From Chitinophagales bacterium 62-2 (lineage in GTDB: Bacteria > Bacteroidota > Bacteroidia > Chitinophagales > Chitinophagaceae): a DNA stretch of 32,583 nucleotides. Below are positions 25,088 through 32,583 of the stretch, piece by piece. Each line of letters opens with the position of its first letter. Position 1 is the first letter of the stretch. Made by a program: the position numbers and the translations under genes. The stretch lies in contig MWYU01000728.1 in the NCBI GenBank assembly GCA_002050375.1, forward strand, positions 1 through 32,583, in the 5' to 3' direction. A model generated the notes under the pieces. The model was not told the origin of the DNA. It made no database searches and saw nothing but the letters and a program-made list of their open reading frames with translations.

Positions 25088-25117
25088 TTGCTAATACTAA
25101 AACATTTAGTATTTTTA
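25088..25117 (+). promoter_or_regulatory. Promoter of the XRE/S24 regulator
   Basis: TTG (25088-25090), a 19-nt spacer and TATTTTTA (25110-25117) match TTG-N19-TAnnTTTG except for the final base. Operator 1 fills the spacer and overlaps the -7 element; operator 2 covers the expected start of transcription. Confidence 0.55.
25093..25113. promoter_or_regulatory. Operator 1, perfect palindrome AATACTAAA-ACA-TTTAGTATT
   Basis: Nine-base perfect arms around a 3-nt centre contain the core ACTAA-N5-TTAGT. It lies in the promoter spacer of the XRE/S24 gene, the classic place for autorepression. Confidence 0.7.
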
Positions 25118-25119
25118 CC

Positions 25120-25134
25120 ACTAAATTAATTAGT
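25120..25134. promoter_or_regulatory. Operator 2, ACTAA-ATTAA-TTAGT
   Basis: A second copy of ACTAA-N5-TTAGT is centred 24 bp from operator 1 and ends 5 nt before the ATG at 25140. The shared core and regular spacing argue for cooperative binding of two repressor dimers. Confidence 0.65.
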
Positions 25135-25139
25135 TGCAG

Positions 25140-25892
25140 ATGTCTCAGGCGGGAAAAAATCTAAAATATTTACGTAAGTTAAGAGGCTGGACGCAGGAAG
25201 AGTTTGCTAATAAGCTTAAAATAAAGCGTTCTCTTTTGGGAGCTTATGAAGAAGAAAGGGCAGAGCCACGAATTGAAGTGCTGGAAACCATTAGCAATAT
25301 TTTTAAAATTACTTTGGATGAGTTGCTGCTAAAAGATATAAGTACCGCAAAGGGTAACACATATCTTGAAAAGCGCAGGCAGTTAAAATTGTCGGCTACA
25401 GTGGCGGAGATACAATACGTACCGGTAAAAGCAGCAGCAGGCTATTTAGCCGGTTATGCTGATCCTGATTTTATTGATGAGTTGAATACATTTACTTTAC
25501 CTATGCTTAATGCCGGCAGCTACCGTGCTTTTGAAATTATAGGAGACAGCATGTTACCAACCCAAAGCGGATCGGTGATAGTTGGTGAAAAAATTGAAGA
25601 CCTTGACAGTGTAAAAACGAGCAATACTTACATTGTAATAAGCAGGAGCGAGGGGATTGTTTATAAAAGGGTTTTAAAAAATAACCGTAGCAAGAATAAA
25701 GTTACCCTGGTAAGTGATAACCCTACCTACCAACCTTACCAGGTAAATGCTGAAGATATTGTAGAACTATGGCAGGCACAAATGATAATAACAAAAGCTA
25801 ACGTGCAACAACGATGGGATGTTAATCAACTTGCCAGTTTAGTGAATAATCTGCAGGAACAGGTAAGTACTTTGAAGAAGAAATTACCATAG
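25140..25892 (+). CDS. XRE-family/S24 LexA-like self-cleaving repressor
   Basis: An HTH_3 domain (GKNLKYLRKLRGWTQEEFANKLKIKRSLLGAYEEERAEPRIEVLETI, first 60 residues) is joined to an S24 peptidase-like domain with the possible cleavage dipeptide in KAAAGYLAGY, the catalytic Ser in IIGDSMLPT and the Lys in VYKRVL. A C-terminal heptad segment (NQLASLVNNLQEQVSTLKKKLP) may add dimer contacts. Such proteins repress their own gene until RecA-type or other signals trigger self-cleavage. ATG 25140 is preferred over TTG 25134, which lies inside operator 2. Targets other than itself are unknown. A terminator follows. Confidence 0.92.
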   Translation: MSQAGKNLKYLRKLRGWTQEEFANKLKIKRSLLGAYEEERAEPRIEVLETISNIFKITLDELLLKDISTAKGNTYLEKRRQLKLSATVAEIQYVPVKAAAGYLAGYADPDFIDELNTFTLPMLNAGSYRAFEIIGDSMLPTQSGSVIVGEKIEDLDSVKTSNTYIVISRSEGIVYKRVLKNNRSKNKVTLVSDNPTYQPYQVNAEDIVELWQAQMIITKANVQQRWDVNQLASLVNNLQEQVSTLKKKLP

Positions 25893-26280
25893 TTGATATA
25901 ACAATTGAAGAAATTTTTTTGGGGTGATAATTAATGCCGGGCGAAAGTCCGGTGTTTTTATTTAAAACATTATATCTTCTAAGCAACAACAGCGGCGTAG
26001 GTTTGTTTATCTTTTTATTTATTGTTCAACCGTTGTTTAAACTACAGGTTTGAGGTAATAACACTGTTCAACCGAAGGGCGGCAAGAAGCGTCAAAGTTC
26101 TCTTAGCATCTATCAATTTTGTAAACCTGAATATACATTCAATAAGAACTATTTCCTATGTTTTCTGTCTAAAGGAATTTTCATGACGACCGCTATAATA
26201 AATAAAAGCTGTGCTTATTTACAATAGGTAGATTGGCAGAACTCTTGTTTAAAACCTGTTATTCCGGGGCGAATATGCAA
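25893..26280. other. Non-coding stretch of 388 nt
   Basis: Apart from the terminator at 25935-25960 I see no gene or RNA fold. TGTTCAACCG occurs twice (near 26022 and 26065) without further structure. The region separates the convergent XRE/S24 and SMR genes. Confidence 0.5.
25935..25960 (+). terminator. Rho-independent terminator of the XRE/S24 gene
   Basis: CCGGGC-gaaa-GTCCGG forms a 6-bp stem with one G-U pair closed by a stable GAAA tetraloop, followed by GTTTTTATTT. It lies 43 nt after the stop. Confidence 0.9.
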
Positions 26281-26598
26281 TTATTGTGAAACAAATTTTA
26301 GCCCGGCAATGGAAGCAATGAGTGTAGTAATAAAGAATAACCTCCAAAAATCTGAGGGTTCTTTAAAAAGAATTATTCCAACGAGCACTGTTCCTACCGC
26401 ACCGATACCGGTCCAAACGGCATAAGCTGTGCCTATCGGAATTGTTTGTGATGCTTTATTAAGAAGAAAAAAACTAAGACTTATCGAGATTAGAAATGCT
26501 ATACTCCAACCCAATCTTGTAAAGTTGTTTGAAAGTTTTAAACATGTGGTAAAACCTACTTCGAATAGTCCTGCTATTATTAGTATTAGCCAGTTCAT
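26281..26598 (-). CDS. Small multidrug resistance (SMR) family transporter
   Basis: The 105-residue protein has four membrane helices and the membrane-embedded Glu at residue 13 in LIIAGLFEVGFTTCLKLSNNF, plus IPIGTAYAVWTGIGAVGTVLVGIILFKEP, the SMR hallmark. It works as an antiparallel dimer exchanging protons for cationic drugs or guanidinium. The residues that separate Gdx (guanidinium) from Emr/Qac types are mixed: the Trp usual after the Glu in SugE is Phe here, so the subtype is open. The track start at 26637 falls inside the lpdA terminator; ATG 26598 (MNWLILI) is preferred. It is a single gene without an SMR partner, which fits a dual-topology homodimer. Confidence 0.93.
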   Translation of the reverse strand: MNWLILIIAGLFEVGFTTCLKLSNNFTRLGWSIAFLISISLSFFLLNKASQTIPIGTAYAVWTGIGAVGTVLVGIILFKEPSDFWRLFFITTLIASIAGLKFVSQ

Positions 26599-26618
26599 AT
26601 TTAATATTGGAGGAATTA

Positions 26619-26646
26619 ATAAAAAAAAGGTTACCAACTTGTAACC
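26619..26646 (-). terminator. Rho-independent terminator of lpdA
   Basis: On the minus strand GGTTAC-aagttg-GTAACC forms a perfect 6-bp stem followed by eight T. It lies 40 nt after the lpdA stop. Confidence 0.88.
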
Positions 26647-26685
26647 CTTTCTAACTTATAACTTTACTACTTAAAACTTACCACT

Positions 26686-28092
26686 TTAAATATCAATTGC
26701 CTCACCATAAGCTGCGGCGGTTGCTTCTTTTACCCCTTCGCTCATTGTAGGATGCGGGTGAATGGCATTTAGAATTTCATGAGCAGTTGTTTCTAATTTC
26801 CTTGCAACGGAAACTTCTGCAATCATTTCAGTTACATTGTTGCCAATCATGTGTGCGCCCAAAAACTCTCCGTATTTAGCATCAAAAATTACTTTCACAA
26901 AACCTTCGGTTGCGCCGGATGCGCTGGCTTTACCGCTTGCCATAAATGGAAACTTTCCAACTTTAATATCGTATCCTGCATCTTTAGCAGCCTTTTCAGT
27001 ATAACCAATACTTGCGATTTCCGGTGTACAATAGGTGCAGCCGGGGATATTGTTATAATCCATTCCTTCCGGCGCGTGCTGGTATTTTTTTTCGGTATAG
27101 GCGATATGTTCAGAAGCGTTAATACCTTCTTTGGTGGCAACGTGTGCCAGAGCCTGGCCCGGTGCACAATCACCAATTGCATAAAACCCCGGCACATTTG
27201 TTTGTCCGTATTTATCAACTACTATCCTTCCTTTTTCAGTTTTAATACCAAGTTCTTCCAAACCGATATTTTCAATATTTGCAACAACCCCTACGGCGCT
27301 TAGTACAATATCAGCTTCCAAAGTTGTTTCGCCGCTTTGTGTTTTAACCCGGGCTTTTACTCCGTTGCCTGTCTGCTCAACAGACTCCACTGTGGAGTTA
27401 ACCATTATTTCAATTCCCTGCTTTTTGAATTGTTTTTCAAGCTCTTTAGAAATTTCCTCATCTTCTACAGGCACTACCCTTGGCATAAATTCAACAATAG
27501 TAACTTTTGTTCCCATACTGTTATAAAAGTATCCGAATTCAGCACCTATTGCACCGCTTCCAACAACGATCATGCTTTTTGGTTGTTGAGGTAATACCAT
27601 TGCTTCGCGATAACCAATCACTTTCTTACCATCAATCGGTAAATTAGGCAGTTCGCGGCCCCGTCCGCCTGTAGCTATAATGATATATTTTGCTTCAACT
27701 ACCTGCTTACTGTTATCTGCTGCAGTTACTTCAATTTGGCCTTTGGCTTTCAACTTCCCATAACCCATTATTACATCAATCTTGTTTTTCTTCATCAGAA
27801 ACTGAACGCCTTTACTCATTTTATCCGCAACGCCACGGCTGCGTTTAATAACAGCATTAAAGTCGTGCTGCGCACCACTCACATTTATGCCATAGGCAGT
27901 TGAATGCTTGGCATATTCATAAACCTGTGCACTTTTTAATAATGCTTTAGTAGGAATACAACCCCAGTTAAGACATATTCCGCCGAGGCTTTCCTTTTCT
28001 ATAATAGCAACTTTAAAACCTAACTGTGAGGCACGGATTGCGGCAGGATAACCACCGGGGCCACTTCCTAAAACGATTACATCGTAAGCCAT
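26686..28092 (-). CDS. lpdA: Dihydrolipoyl dehydrogenase
   Basis: This is the E3 flavoprotein of 2-oxo acid dehydrogenase and glycine cleavage complexes, reoxidising dihydrolipoamide with NAD+. The FAD site is VIVLGSGPGGYPAAIRA. The redox disulfide is C40-C45 in GGICLNWGCIPTK. The NAD site is MIVVGSGAIGAEFGYF. Catalytic H447 and E452 lie in HPHPTMSE. Length of 468 is standard and nothing is missing. No E1 or E2 genes are adjacent, so it probably serves several complexes. The 235-nt spacer to the divergent OMP gene should carry its promoter, but no exact -33/-7 pair was found on this strand. Confidence 0.97.
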   Translation of the reverse strand: MAYDVIVLGSGPGGYPAAIRASQLGFKVAIIEKESLGGICLNWGCIPTKALLKSAQVYEYAKHSTAYGINVSGAQHDFNAVIKRSRGVADKMSKGVQFLMKKNKIDVIMGYGKLKAKGQIEVTAADNSKQVVEAKYIIIATGGRGRELPNLPIDGKKVIGYREAMVLPQQPKSMIVVGSGAIGAEFGYFYNSMGTKVTIVEFMPRVVPVEDEEISKELEKQFKKQGIEIMVNSTVESVEQTGNGVKARVKTQSGETTLEADIVLSAVGVVANIENIGLEELGIKTEKGRIVVDKYGQTNVPGFYAIGDCAPGQALAHVATKEGINASEHIAYTEKKYQHAPEGMDYNNIPGCTYCTPEIASIGYTEKAAKDAGYDIKVGKFPFMASGKASASGATEGFVKVIFDAKYGEFLGAHMIGNNVTEMIAEVSVARKLETTAHEILNAIHPHPTMSEGVKEATAAAYGEAIDI

Positions 28093-28271
28093 AAATTTTT
28101 GTGTTGATTGAGTAAATGTTACGGTTTGCTGTTTTTACTGATTAAGTCCATTGCATCATAATGAACCTGTAACGAACAACTTTTAAATGATGTGCGAAAA
28201 TACTGGTTAGTGGGCAAATGGCAAAAGACGTTATCCGGATGAATGAATGTGATATTTAAAAATGAAACAGG

Positions 28272-28301
28272 TTGCGCATGAGGGATAACCCCTTATTTTT
28301 G
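28272..28301 (+). promoter_or_regulatory. Bacteroidota promoter of the beta-barrel gene
   Basis: TTG (28272-28274), 19 nt, TATTTTTG (28294-28301) is an exact consensus match. The GTG start is 26 nt downstream of the -7 element. Confidence 0.75.
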
Positions 28302-28327
28302 CTGACTTACAACATGAAAAACAATTA

Positions 28328-30766
28328 GTGAAACTTCTGATATTTCTTGTATTTACCTGTTTTGCAACAATTGGTTTTTGCCAGGGCAAGCATAGCAATT
28401 TGGGAATAGTTACAGGTACTGTTGTTGAAGCTGAAACAGGCAAAGCTGTAGCCGGAGCAACAGTATTAATTGTAAATATTAATGACAGCACCAATAAACG
28501 ATCTGAATTAAGCGATAAGAACGGAAGCTTTGAAATTGATCGTCTTTCTCTTGGATACTATAAATTAAACATTACTAATGTTGGATTTTCTACCCTGGTT
28601 CTTGATAGCATTTACTTACGGGCCGAAAGATTTGATTTTAATCTTGGTGATCTTAAACTGCAAAGAAGTGCAGTGCAATTAATAGAAGTTATTGTGTATG
28701 CTGAAAAACCATTGATTGAAAATACAGATGGAAAGATAACTTATAACGTTGGCGAGAGTGCGTTAACCAGTGGTTCTTCAACTGCTGAAATTCTCAAAAA
28801 CATGCCCCTTATTAATAATGACCCTAACGGGAAAATTTTATTAAAAGGCAAGGAGCCAAAAATATTAATTGATGATAAGCCAACAGATTTAAACGCACAA
28901 CAACTTGCCGATCTTTTGGAAAGCCTGCCCGGCAGCAGTATCGAAAAAATTGAATTAATGACAAATCCTCCTCCGCAGTATGCTACCGAAACGGGCGGAG
29001 TAATTAATATCGTAACAAAAAAAGGCAAAATTGGTTTGGTGGGCAGGGTTACGGTAAGTGCGGGAAGCAGGGGTGAAGCAAACGGGACAGCCAACATTTC
29101 GTACCGTAATAAAAAGTTTGCCTTCAATACAACGGCAAGTGTTGGCGCGGGTATGTTTACCGGTACTAATTACAGCAGGCGCACTAATTTATATACTGAC
29201 TCTACTAACTTCTTTAATACGAATACCCGTTTTAAAAACAAAAACCTGCGTCCCAACCTGCGTTTCCAGGGCGACTATGAATTTAATCAACATCATAGCA
29301 TAAGTGGTGTCATTCAAAGCAACTTTAATTATTTTGATAATAATAGTTTTACCCAATACTCTAACATTAATCGATATACTGAAATTTATAAATTAAGCAA
29401 CCGCACAAACGCTTCCAACGGAAATGGATACAGCAACGGCCTTACACTTACTTATACTCACAGGGGCAAAAACTTAGCGGAAAGATTGCAGGTAATAGCT
29501 TCCGGAAATCTTGGAAAAAATGATAATGGAAAAGATTTTTACCAACAATTTTTACGTCCTGATTTCTCGCCAACGGGTATCGACTCTACGTCTCAACAAG
29601 GCTACGATTATTTGAGTAATTCTTTTTCTTTGCGTGTTGATTATGTAAAGCCTTTAAAGTTGAAGGGAGCAACTTTTTCAGCCGGCAGTTCTTATTCACG
29701 AACAAATAATCACAACATTTTCAATACCCGTTTTTTCAGAAAATCCGATCAGCAGTTCGTTGAGAATGATTTGTTGAGCACAAACTTTCGTTTTCACCAG
29801 GATATATTTACTGCACGTGCTGCTATTAGTTTGCGGTTGCCCAAAGAGTGGCGCATAATTACAGGTGCGCAGGCCGAACAAACAGTAAGCACCTTTAAGT
29901 TCATTAAAGGAAATGCGCCTGATGTAAGCAGCAGCTATTGGAATGTTTTACCCAACTTTACACTTCGTAAAGACTTCAATAAAAAGTTCAACACTTCTTT
30001 TGTTTATCGCGCAAGTATTCGCAGGCCAGGCATTGGCGAACTTAATCCCAGTATTGATTATTCTGATCCTTATAATATTCGTTTCGGTAATCCTTATCTT
30101 TTGCCTTCACTCGCCGATAATTTTGATTGGAACGTTGGGTTGGTAAAGGGCAAATATTATATCAATACTTCGGTGGGTTACAACAAGGTAAAAGATGTTT
30201 ACAACACCATAAGAACATTGGTCGAAAACGGGATAACAGAGATTACTTACCGCAATATTTCTGACCGGCAGGAATATGAAGCAAGCGTTTGGGGAGGTTA
30301 TACCTTCACAAAGAAGTTCAGGATAAATACCAGTGCAGGATACAGCTACAATAAATATGGCGAAGAACAAATAAGATTATACAAGTATCGTAACGGTGGT
30401 ACTTTTTATACCAGTATCAATTATTCCTTTACGCCTAACACCCTTACCACCTTAGATGGAAATGCACGTTACAGCAGTTATGCCGATCCCCAGGGTAGGG
30501 CACGAAGTAACCTGCAAATGAACTTGGGGATACAACGTAAGTTTTTTAATAAACGGCTGATTGTAAGTTTCAATGCAATTGACCCAATAAAGGTGCAGAA
30601 GTTTGTTACTTATACTTACGGAACAAGGTTTACTTTAGAAAATCATAATTCAACCAACACCCGCAACTTTAGGATTGCTGTTGCTTACCAGTTGAATAAA
30701 GTGGTTCAAAAGAAGATGAGCGATAAAGAGAAGAAGAAGATGCTGGATAAATTGAAAGGGAAATAG
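28328..30766 (+). CDS. TonB-dependent-receptor-like outer membrane beta-barrel protein
   Basis: A signal peptide (MKLLIFLVFTCFATIGFCQG) is followed by a carboxypeptidase-regulatory-like Ig domain (about residues 27-105, VTGTVVEAETGKAVAGATV...NVGFSTLVLDSI). A plug-like domain follows (about 125-235, ALTSGSSTAEILKNMP...IEKIELMTNPPPQYATETGGVINIVTKKG), then a long barrel (OMP_b-brl_3 type) to near the end. The last strands lead into a lysine-rich tail KKMSDKEKKKMLDKLKGK, which is not a typical barrel end. No TonB box was identified, and no SusD partner is adjacent, so the substrate is unknown. The start is GTG at 28328; the nearby ATG at 28314 stops after four codons. An exact promoter precedes it. 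Confidence 0.93.
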   Translation: MKLLIFLVFTCFATIGFCQGKHSNLGIVTGTVVEAETGKAVAGATVLIVNINDSTNKRSELSDKNGSFEIDRLSLGYYKLNITNVGFSTLVLDSIYLRAERFDFNLGDLKLQRSAVQLIEVIVYAEKPLIENTDGKITYNVGESALTSGSSTAEILKNMPLINNDPNGKILLKGKEPKILIDDKPTDLNAQQLADLLESLPGSSIEKIELMTNPPPQYATETGGVINIVTKKGKIGLVGRVTVSAGSRGEANGTANISYRNKKFAFNTTASVGAGMFTGTNYSRRTNLYTDSTNFFNTNTRFKNKNLRPNLRFQGDYEFNQHHSISGVIQSNFNYFDNNSFTQYSNINRYTEIYKLSNRTNASNGNGYSNGLTLTYTHRGKNLAERLQVIASGNLGKNDNGKDFYQQFLRPDFSPTGIDSTSQQGYDYLSNSFSLRVDYVKPLKLKGATFSAGSSYSRTNNHNIFNTRFFRKSDQQFVENDLLSTNFRFHQDIFTARAAISLRLPKEWRIITGAQAEQTVSTFKFIKGNAPDVSSSYWNVLPNFTLRKDFNKKFNTSFVYRASIRRPGIGELNPSIDYSDPYNIRFGNPYLLPSLADNFDWNVGLVKGKYYINTSVGYNKVKDVYNTIRTLVENGITEITYRNISDRQEYEASVWGGYTFTKKFRINTSAGYSYNKYGEEQIRLYKYRNGGTFYTSINYSFTPNTLTTLDGNARYSSYADPQGRARSNLQMNLGIQRKFFNKRLIVSFNAIDPIKVQKFVTYTYGTRFTLENHNSTNTRNFRIAVAYQLNKVVQKKMSDKEKKKMLDKLKGK

Positions 30767-30802
30767 TACTACCGGCAAGTAACCTTCTAGTGCAACAATA
30801 AC

Positions 30803-31315
30803 CTATAGCGATAACGTACTTAACCTCTTCGAGATCCAGCTTCGTTTTACCGGTATCATCCAGTTATTAATCAGCTCTTCTTTCGTCTGAACAAGATTGT
30901 TGAAATAGAAGGTTTCACCATTTATGAAATTATTCTCAACCGCGTACTTTAATTGCGAGAGAGGTAATAACTGAACTTTATCTTTTATTATAAATGCAAG
31001 ACTTTGCCGGTCGAACATATCAACCTTAAAGTTTTCTTCTATTGCTTTTATGAGCCGAACACTGCTGTCTGTACTGCAACCGCTAACACCCGCTGCTGTC
31101 TCATCTGCCATTAGTACAATAAACTGACCAAATAAAAGGTTCGCATATCCTTTTACTTTAGCACCATGCGATTGCCACTTTTCTACAAATTCATTCAGCA
31201 TATCTTCTATTTCCAAAGCTTCGCCAATGGAAAATAAGCGACTCGACTGGTAAATCCATACTCGTGATGCAGCGTCGAAGTCTTCGGGGAACAAGTGTGC
31301 GTATTCTAATTTCAT
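30803..31315 (-). CDS. Conserved Bacteroidota protein, often mislabelled ABC transporter ATPase
   Basis: The 170-residue protein has no Walker motifs or membrane segments. It shows a conserved-looking VSGCSTDSSVRLIKAIEENFKVDMFDRQSLAF stretch and an IYQSSRLFSIGEALEIEDML start region. I recall orthologues carrying the name ABC transporter ATPase in databases, which the sequence does not support. It follows the Fe-S protein gene with a 72-nt gap on the same strand, as it often does in the phylum, suggesting related function. Role unknown. Confidence 0.85.
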   Translation of the reverse strand: MKLEYAHLFPEDFDAASRVWIYQSSRLFSIGEALEIEDMLNEFVEKWQSHGAKVKGYANLLFGQFIVLMADETAAGVSGCSTDSSVRLIKAIEENFKVDMFDRQSLAFIIKDKVQLLPLSQLKYAVENNFINGETFYFNNLVQTKEELINNWMIPVKRSWISKRLSTLSL

Positions 31316-31387
31316 ATGAGTAAAATTAAAGAAACAAGGTCAGCTAAAACAGTTCAATAAATTATAAATGATGATTATGTAGAAGAT

Positions 31388-32167
31388 TTAAGAGATACTT
31401 GCGGCCACTATTTCGGCAATATCCATAACAGACACTTCGTTTTCTTTTTCGTTATGCTTTACGCCATCAGTAAGCATAGTATTGCAAAACGGGCATGCAG
31501 CAGCTATAACTCTGGCACCGGTGCCAATAGCCTCGGTGCTCCTCTCAGTATTAACGTACCTGTCACCTTTTTCTTCTTCTTTAAACATTTGTGCTCCGCC
31601 TGCACCACAACACAAGCCGTTGCTTCCGCATCTTTTCATTTCTACCAGTTCGGCATCCAATGCTTCCAGTACTCTGCGCGGGGCTTCATAAATGTTATTC
31701 GATCTGCCTAAGTAGCAACTGTCGTGGTAAGTTATTTTCTTGCCTTTAAAAGCACCGCCTTCTTTCAGCTTAATTCTTCCATCATTTATTAGCTGCTGCA
31801 ACAGTTGGGTGTGATGTATTACCTCGTAATTTCCACCCAATTCAGGGTATTCATTTTTTAGGATATTGAAGCAATGCGGGCAGGCAGTTACAATCTTCTT
31901 TACTTCGTATCCATTTAAAACCTGAATGTTATTATAAGCCATCATCTGAAATAAAAATTCGTTGCCTGCACGTCGGGCAGGGTCGCCCGTACAGGCTTCT
32001 TCTTTTCCAAGTATGGCATATTTAATCCCGGCGGCATTTAAAATCGCAGCAAATGCTTTTGTAATTTTTTGTGCTCTCTGGTCAAAGCTGCCTGCACATC
32101 CTACCCAAAATAGGATTTCAGGCGTTTCTCCGTTTGCCATCATTTCAGCCATCGTTCTAACGGTCAT
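31388..32167 (-). CDS. (Fe-S)-binding protein with two CCG domains (HdrB/LutA/GlpC-like)
   Basis: The first CCG-type module gives ILFWVGCAGSFDQRAQKITKAF with ACPHCFNILKNEYPELG and HHTQLL. The second gives DSCYLGRSNNIYEAPRRVLEAL, RCGSNGLCCGAGGAQMF and AACPFCNTMLTDG. These cysteine clusters bind unusual Fe-S centres in heterodisulfide-reductase-like and lactate or glycolate oxidation complexes. Its usual partner, a longer ferredoxin-domain protein, is not next to it here. The track start at 32179 would leave only 7 nt after the -7 box; ATG 32167 (MTVRTMAEMMANGE) gives a 19-nt distance and the family's normal start, 259 residues. Confidence 0.93.
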   Translation of the reverse strand: MTVRTMAEMMANGETPEILFWVGCAGSFDQRAQKITKAFAAILNAAGIKYAILGKEEACTGDPARRAGNEFLFQMMAYNNIQVLNGYEVKKIVTACPHCFNILKNEYPELGGNYEVIHHTQLLQQLINDGRIKLKEGGAFKGKKITYHDSCYLGRSNNIYEAPRRVLEALDAELVEMKRCGSNGLCCGAGGAQMFKEEEKGDRYVNTERSTEAIGTGARVIAAACPFCNTMLTDGVKHNEKENEVSVMDIAEIVAASIS

Positions 32168-32186
32168 CGCTTCTAACATTTATCTT

Positions 32187-32214
32187 CAAATGTATGGTAA
32201 AAGGGAATTAGCAA
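32187..32214 (-). promoter_or_regulatory. Promoter of the (Fe-S)-binding protein gene
   Basis: On the minus strand TTG (32214-32212), a 17-nt spacer and TACATTTG (32194-32187) match the consensus exactly. It argues for the start at 32167. Confidence 0.7.
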
Positions 32215-32279
32215 TGAAGCTCAGTTTTTTAAAATCCGACAACTAATTGTTCTTATGCATTTACCAGTAAACCATATCT

Positions 32280-32287
32280 TACTTTTG
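32280..32287 (+). promoter_or_regulatory. Candidate -7 element of the last gene
   Basis: TACTTTTG matches TAnnTTTG exactly, 20 nt before the TTG start at 32307. No exact -33 TTG is at normal distance. Confidence 0.4.
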
Positions 32288-32306
32288 CCGCCTAATATTT
32301 TAAGGC

Positions 32307-32583
32307 TTGAGTAGTATTTGGAAAAGAGCATTAAATTGGGAACTATGGCCTTTTGCCATGATTTATGCTCCGCTCGGTTTATTATGGTTGTACTACGCTA
32401 TTAGAGCCCGGGCATTTTGGTTCTTCTCCAATGTCAATCCAACAATTGAATTTTCGGGTTTCGAAGGTGAAACAAAAGAAGAAATGTACGTTCAGTTGCC
32501 GGTACATTCATACCCTAAAACAGTGCATATAAAAGCGGGTACTGATTTTACTGAAGTGCAAGACCGGCTGACTAATGCAGGTC
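32307..32583 (+). CDS. Membrane-anchored protein, probably ATP-grasp/D-Ala-D-Ala ligase-like (3' end outside window), not in ORF track
   Basis: TTG at 32307 opens a frame of 92 complete codons running off the window. It begins MSSIWKRALNWELWPFAMIYAPLGLLWLYYAIRARAFWFFSNVNPTIEFSGFEGETKEEMYVQLP. The N-terminus has an amphipathic start and a hydrophobic helix (about residues 17-31). I recall this N-terminal pattern from Bacteroidota proteins labelled D-alanine--D-alanine ligase with an ATP-grasp domain, but no ATP-grasp motif is visible in the part present, so the product call is an inference. A -7 element lies just upstream. Confidence 0.65.
   Translation, partial: MSSIWKRALNWELWPFAMIYAPLGLLWLYYAIRARAFWFFSNVNPTIEFSGFEGETKEEMYVQLPVHSYPKTVHIKAGTDFTEVQDRLTNAG

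Noticed and set aside
25035-25121. Extra 29 N-terminal residues of SurE (MVKILNVLVLANSFAYEFF...) as a signal peptide
   Set aside because: The start lies upstream of the best promoter and overlaps both operators on the other strand; the hydrophobic look comes from AT-rich promoter DNA.
26020-26075. TGTTCAACCG direct repeat as an operator pair
   Set aside because: Two 10-bp copies in AT-rich DNA with no promoter nearby and no symmetry; not enough to call a site.
30803-31315. ABC transporter ATPase
   Set aside because: No Walker A, Walker B or ABC signature motif is present; the name would be a copied annotation error.
31962-32246. 94-aa plus-strand ORF opposite the Fe-S gene
   Set aside because: Almost fully antisense to conserved coding sequence of the CCG protein and without a promoter of its own.

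Overview
The window reads as chromosomal DNA of a low-GC member of the Bacteroidota, most likely a Chitinophagaceae-like lineage. The evidence is a SprE/PorW-type gliding and type IX secretion lipoprotein, a CBM20-GH77 amylomaltase, a carboxypeptidase-regulatory/OMP beta-barrel protein, Bacteroidota-only small proteins, frequent TTG and GTG starts without Shine-Dalgarno sequences, and promoters of the Bacteroidota form TTG-N17..20-TAnnTTTG (-33/-7). No rRNA, tRNA, CRISPR array, transposase or phage module was seen. The gene content is mostly core metabolism and envelope biology rather than an accessory island.

Layout. 1-4.2 kb: 3' part of a YkuD-like murein L,D-transpeptidase, a bidirectional terminator, an unlisted 50-aa membrane protein on the minus strand with its own promoter, then malQ with an unusual 130-aa acidic leader. 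4.3-8.8 kb: dipeptide epimerase, topA, a 0.5-kb non-coding stretch with hairpins, and an RlpA-like secreted protein. 8.9-10.8 kb: a small lipoprotein gene followed after 1 nt by an FAD-linked oxidase interrupted by one in-frame TAA. 11.1-17.8 kb: DUF72 protein, class A penicillin-binding protein, sprE/porW. 17.9-19.5 kb: a tightly packed plus-strand set of a membrane-anchored coiled-coil protein, an AtpZ-like protein, an AtpI-like membrane protein and an SprT-like metalloprotein. The ATP synthase subunit genes that usually follow are absent. 19.6-25.0 kb: GNAT acetyltransferase, sucC, two short genes missing from or easily missed in the track, lpxB, and a surE-membrane protein pair. 25.1-32.6 kb: XRE/S24 self-cleaving regulator behind twin operators, SMR transporter, lpdA, a TonB-receptor-like barrel protein, a conserved Bacteroidota protein next to a CCG-domain Fe-S protein, and the start of a membrane-anchored protein resembling Bacteroidota ATP-grasp/D-Ala-D-Ala ligase-like proteins.

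Functional links are mostly envelope building (L,D-transpeptidase, RlpA, PBP, dipeptide epimerase for peptidoglycan recycling, LpxB, SprE) and central carbon metabolism (MalQ, SucC, LpdA, Fe-S protein).

The most notable observations are: (1) a clean in-frame nonsense codon in an otherwise full-length oxidase; (2) a short-period repeat of intergenic type translated in frame inside LpxB; (3) two ACTAA-N5-TTAGT operators placed exactly over the promoter of the S24 regulator; (4) two convergent genes whose stop codons lie inside repeat elements; (5) AtpZ/AtpI homologues detached from an ATP synthase operon. I found no convincing new multi-gene system. All family assignments are from reading motifs by eye, without any database search.
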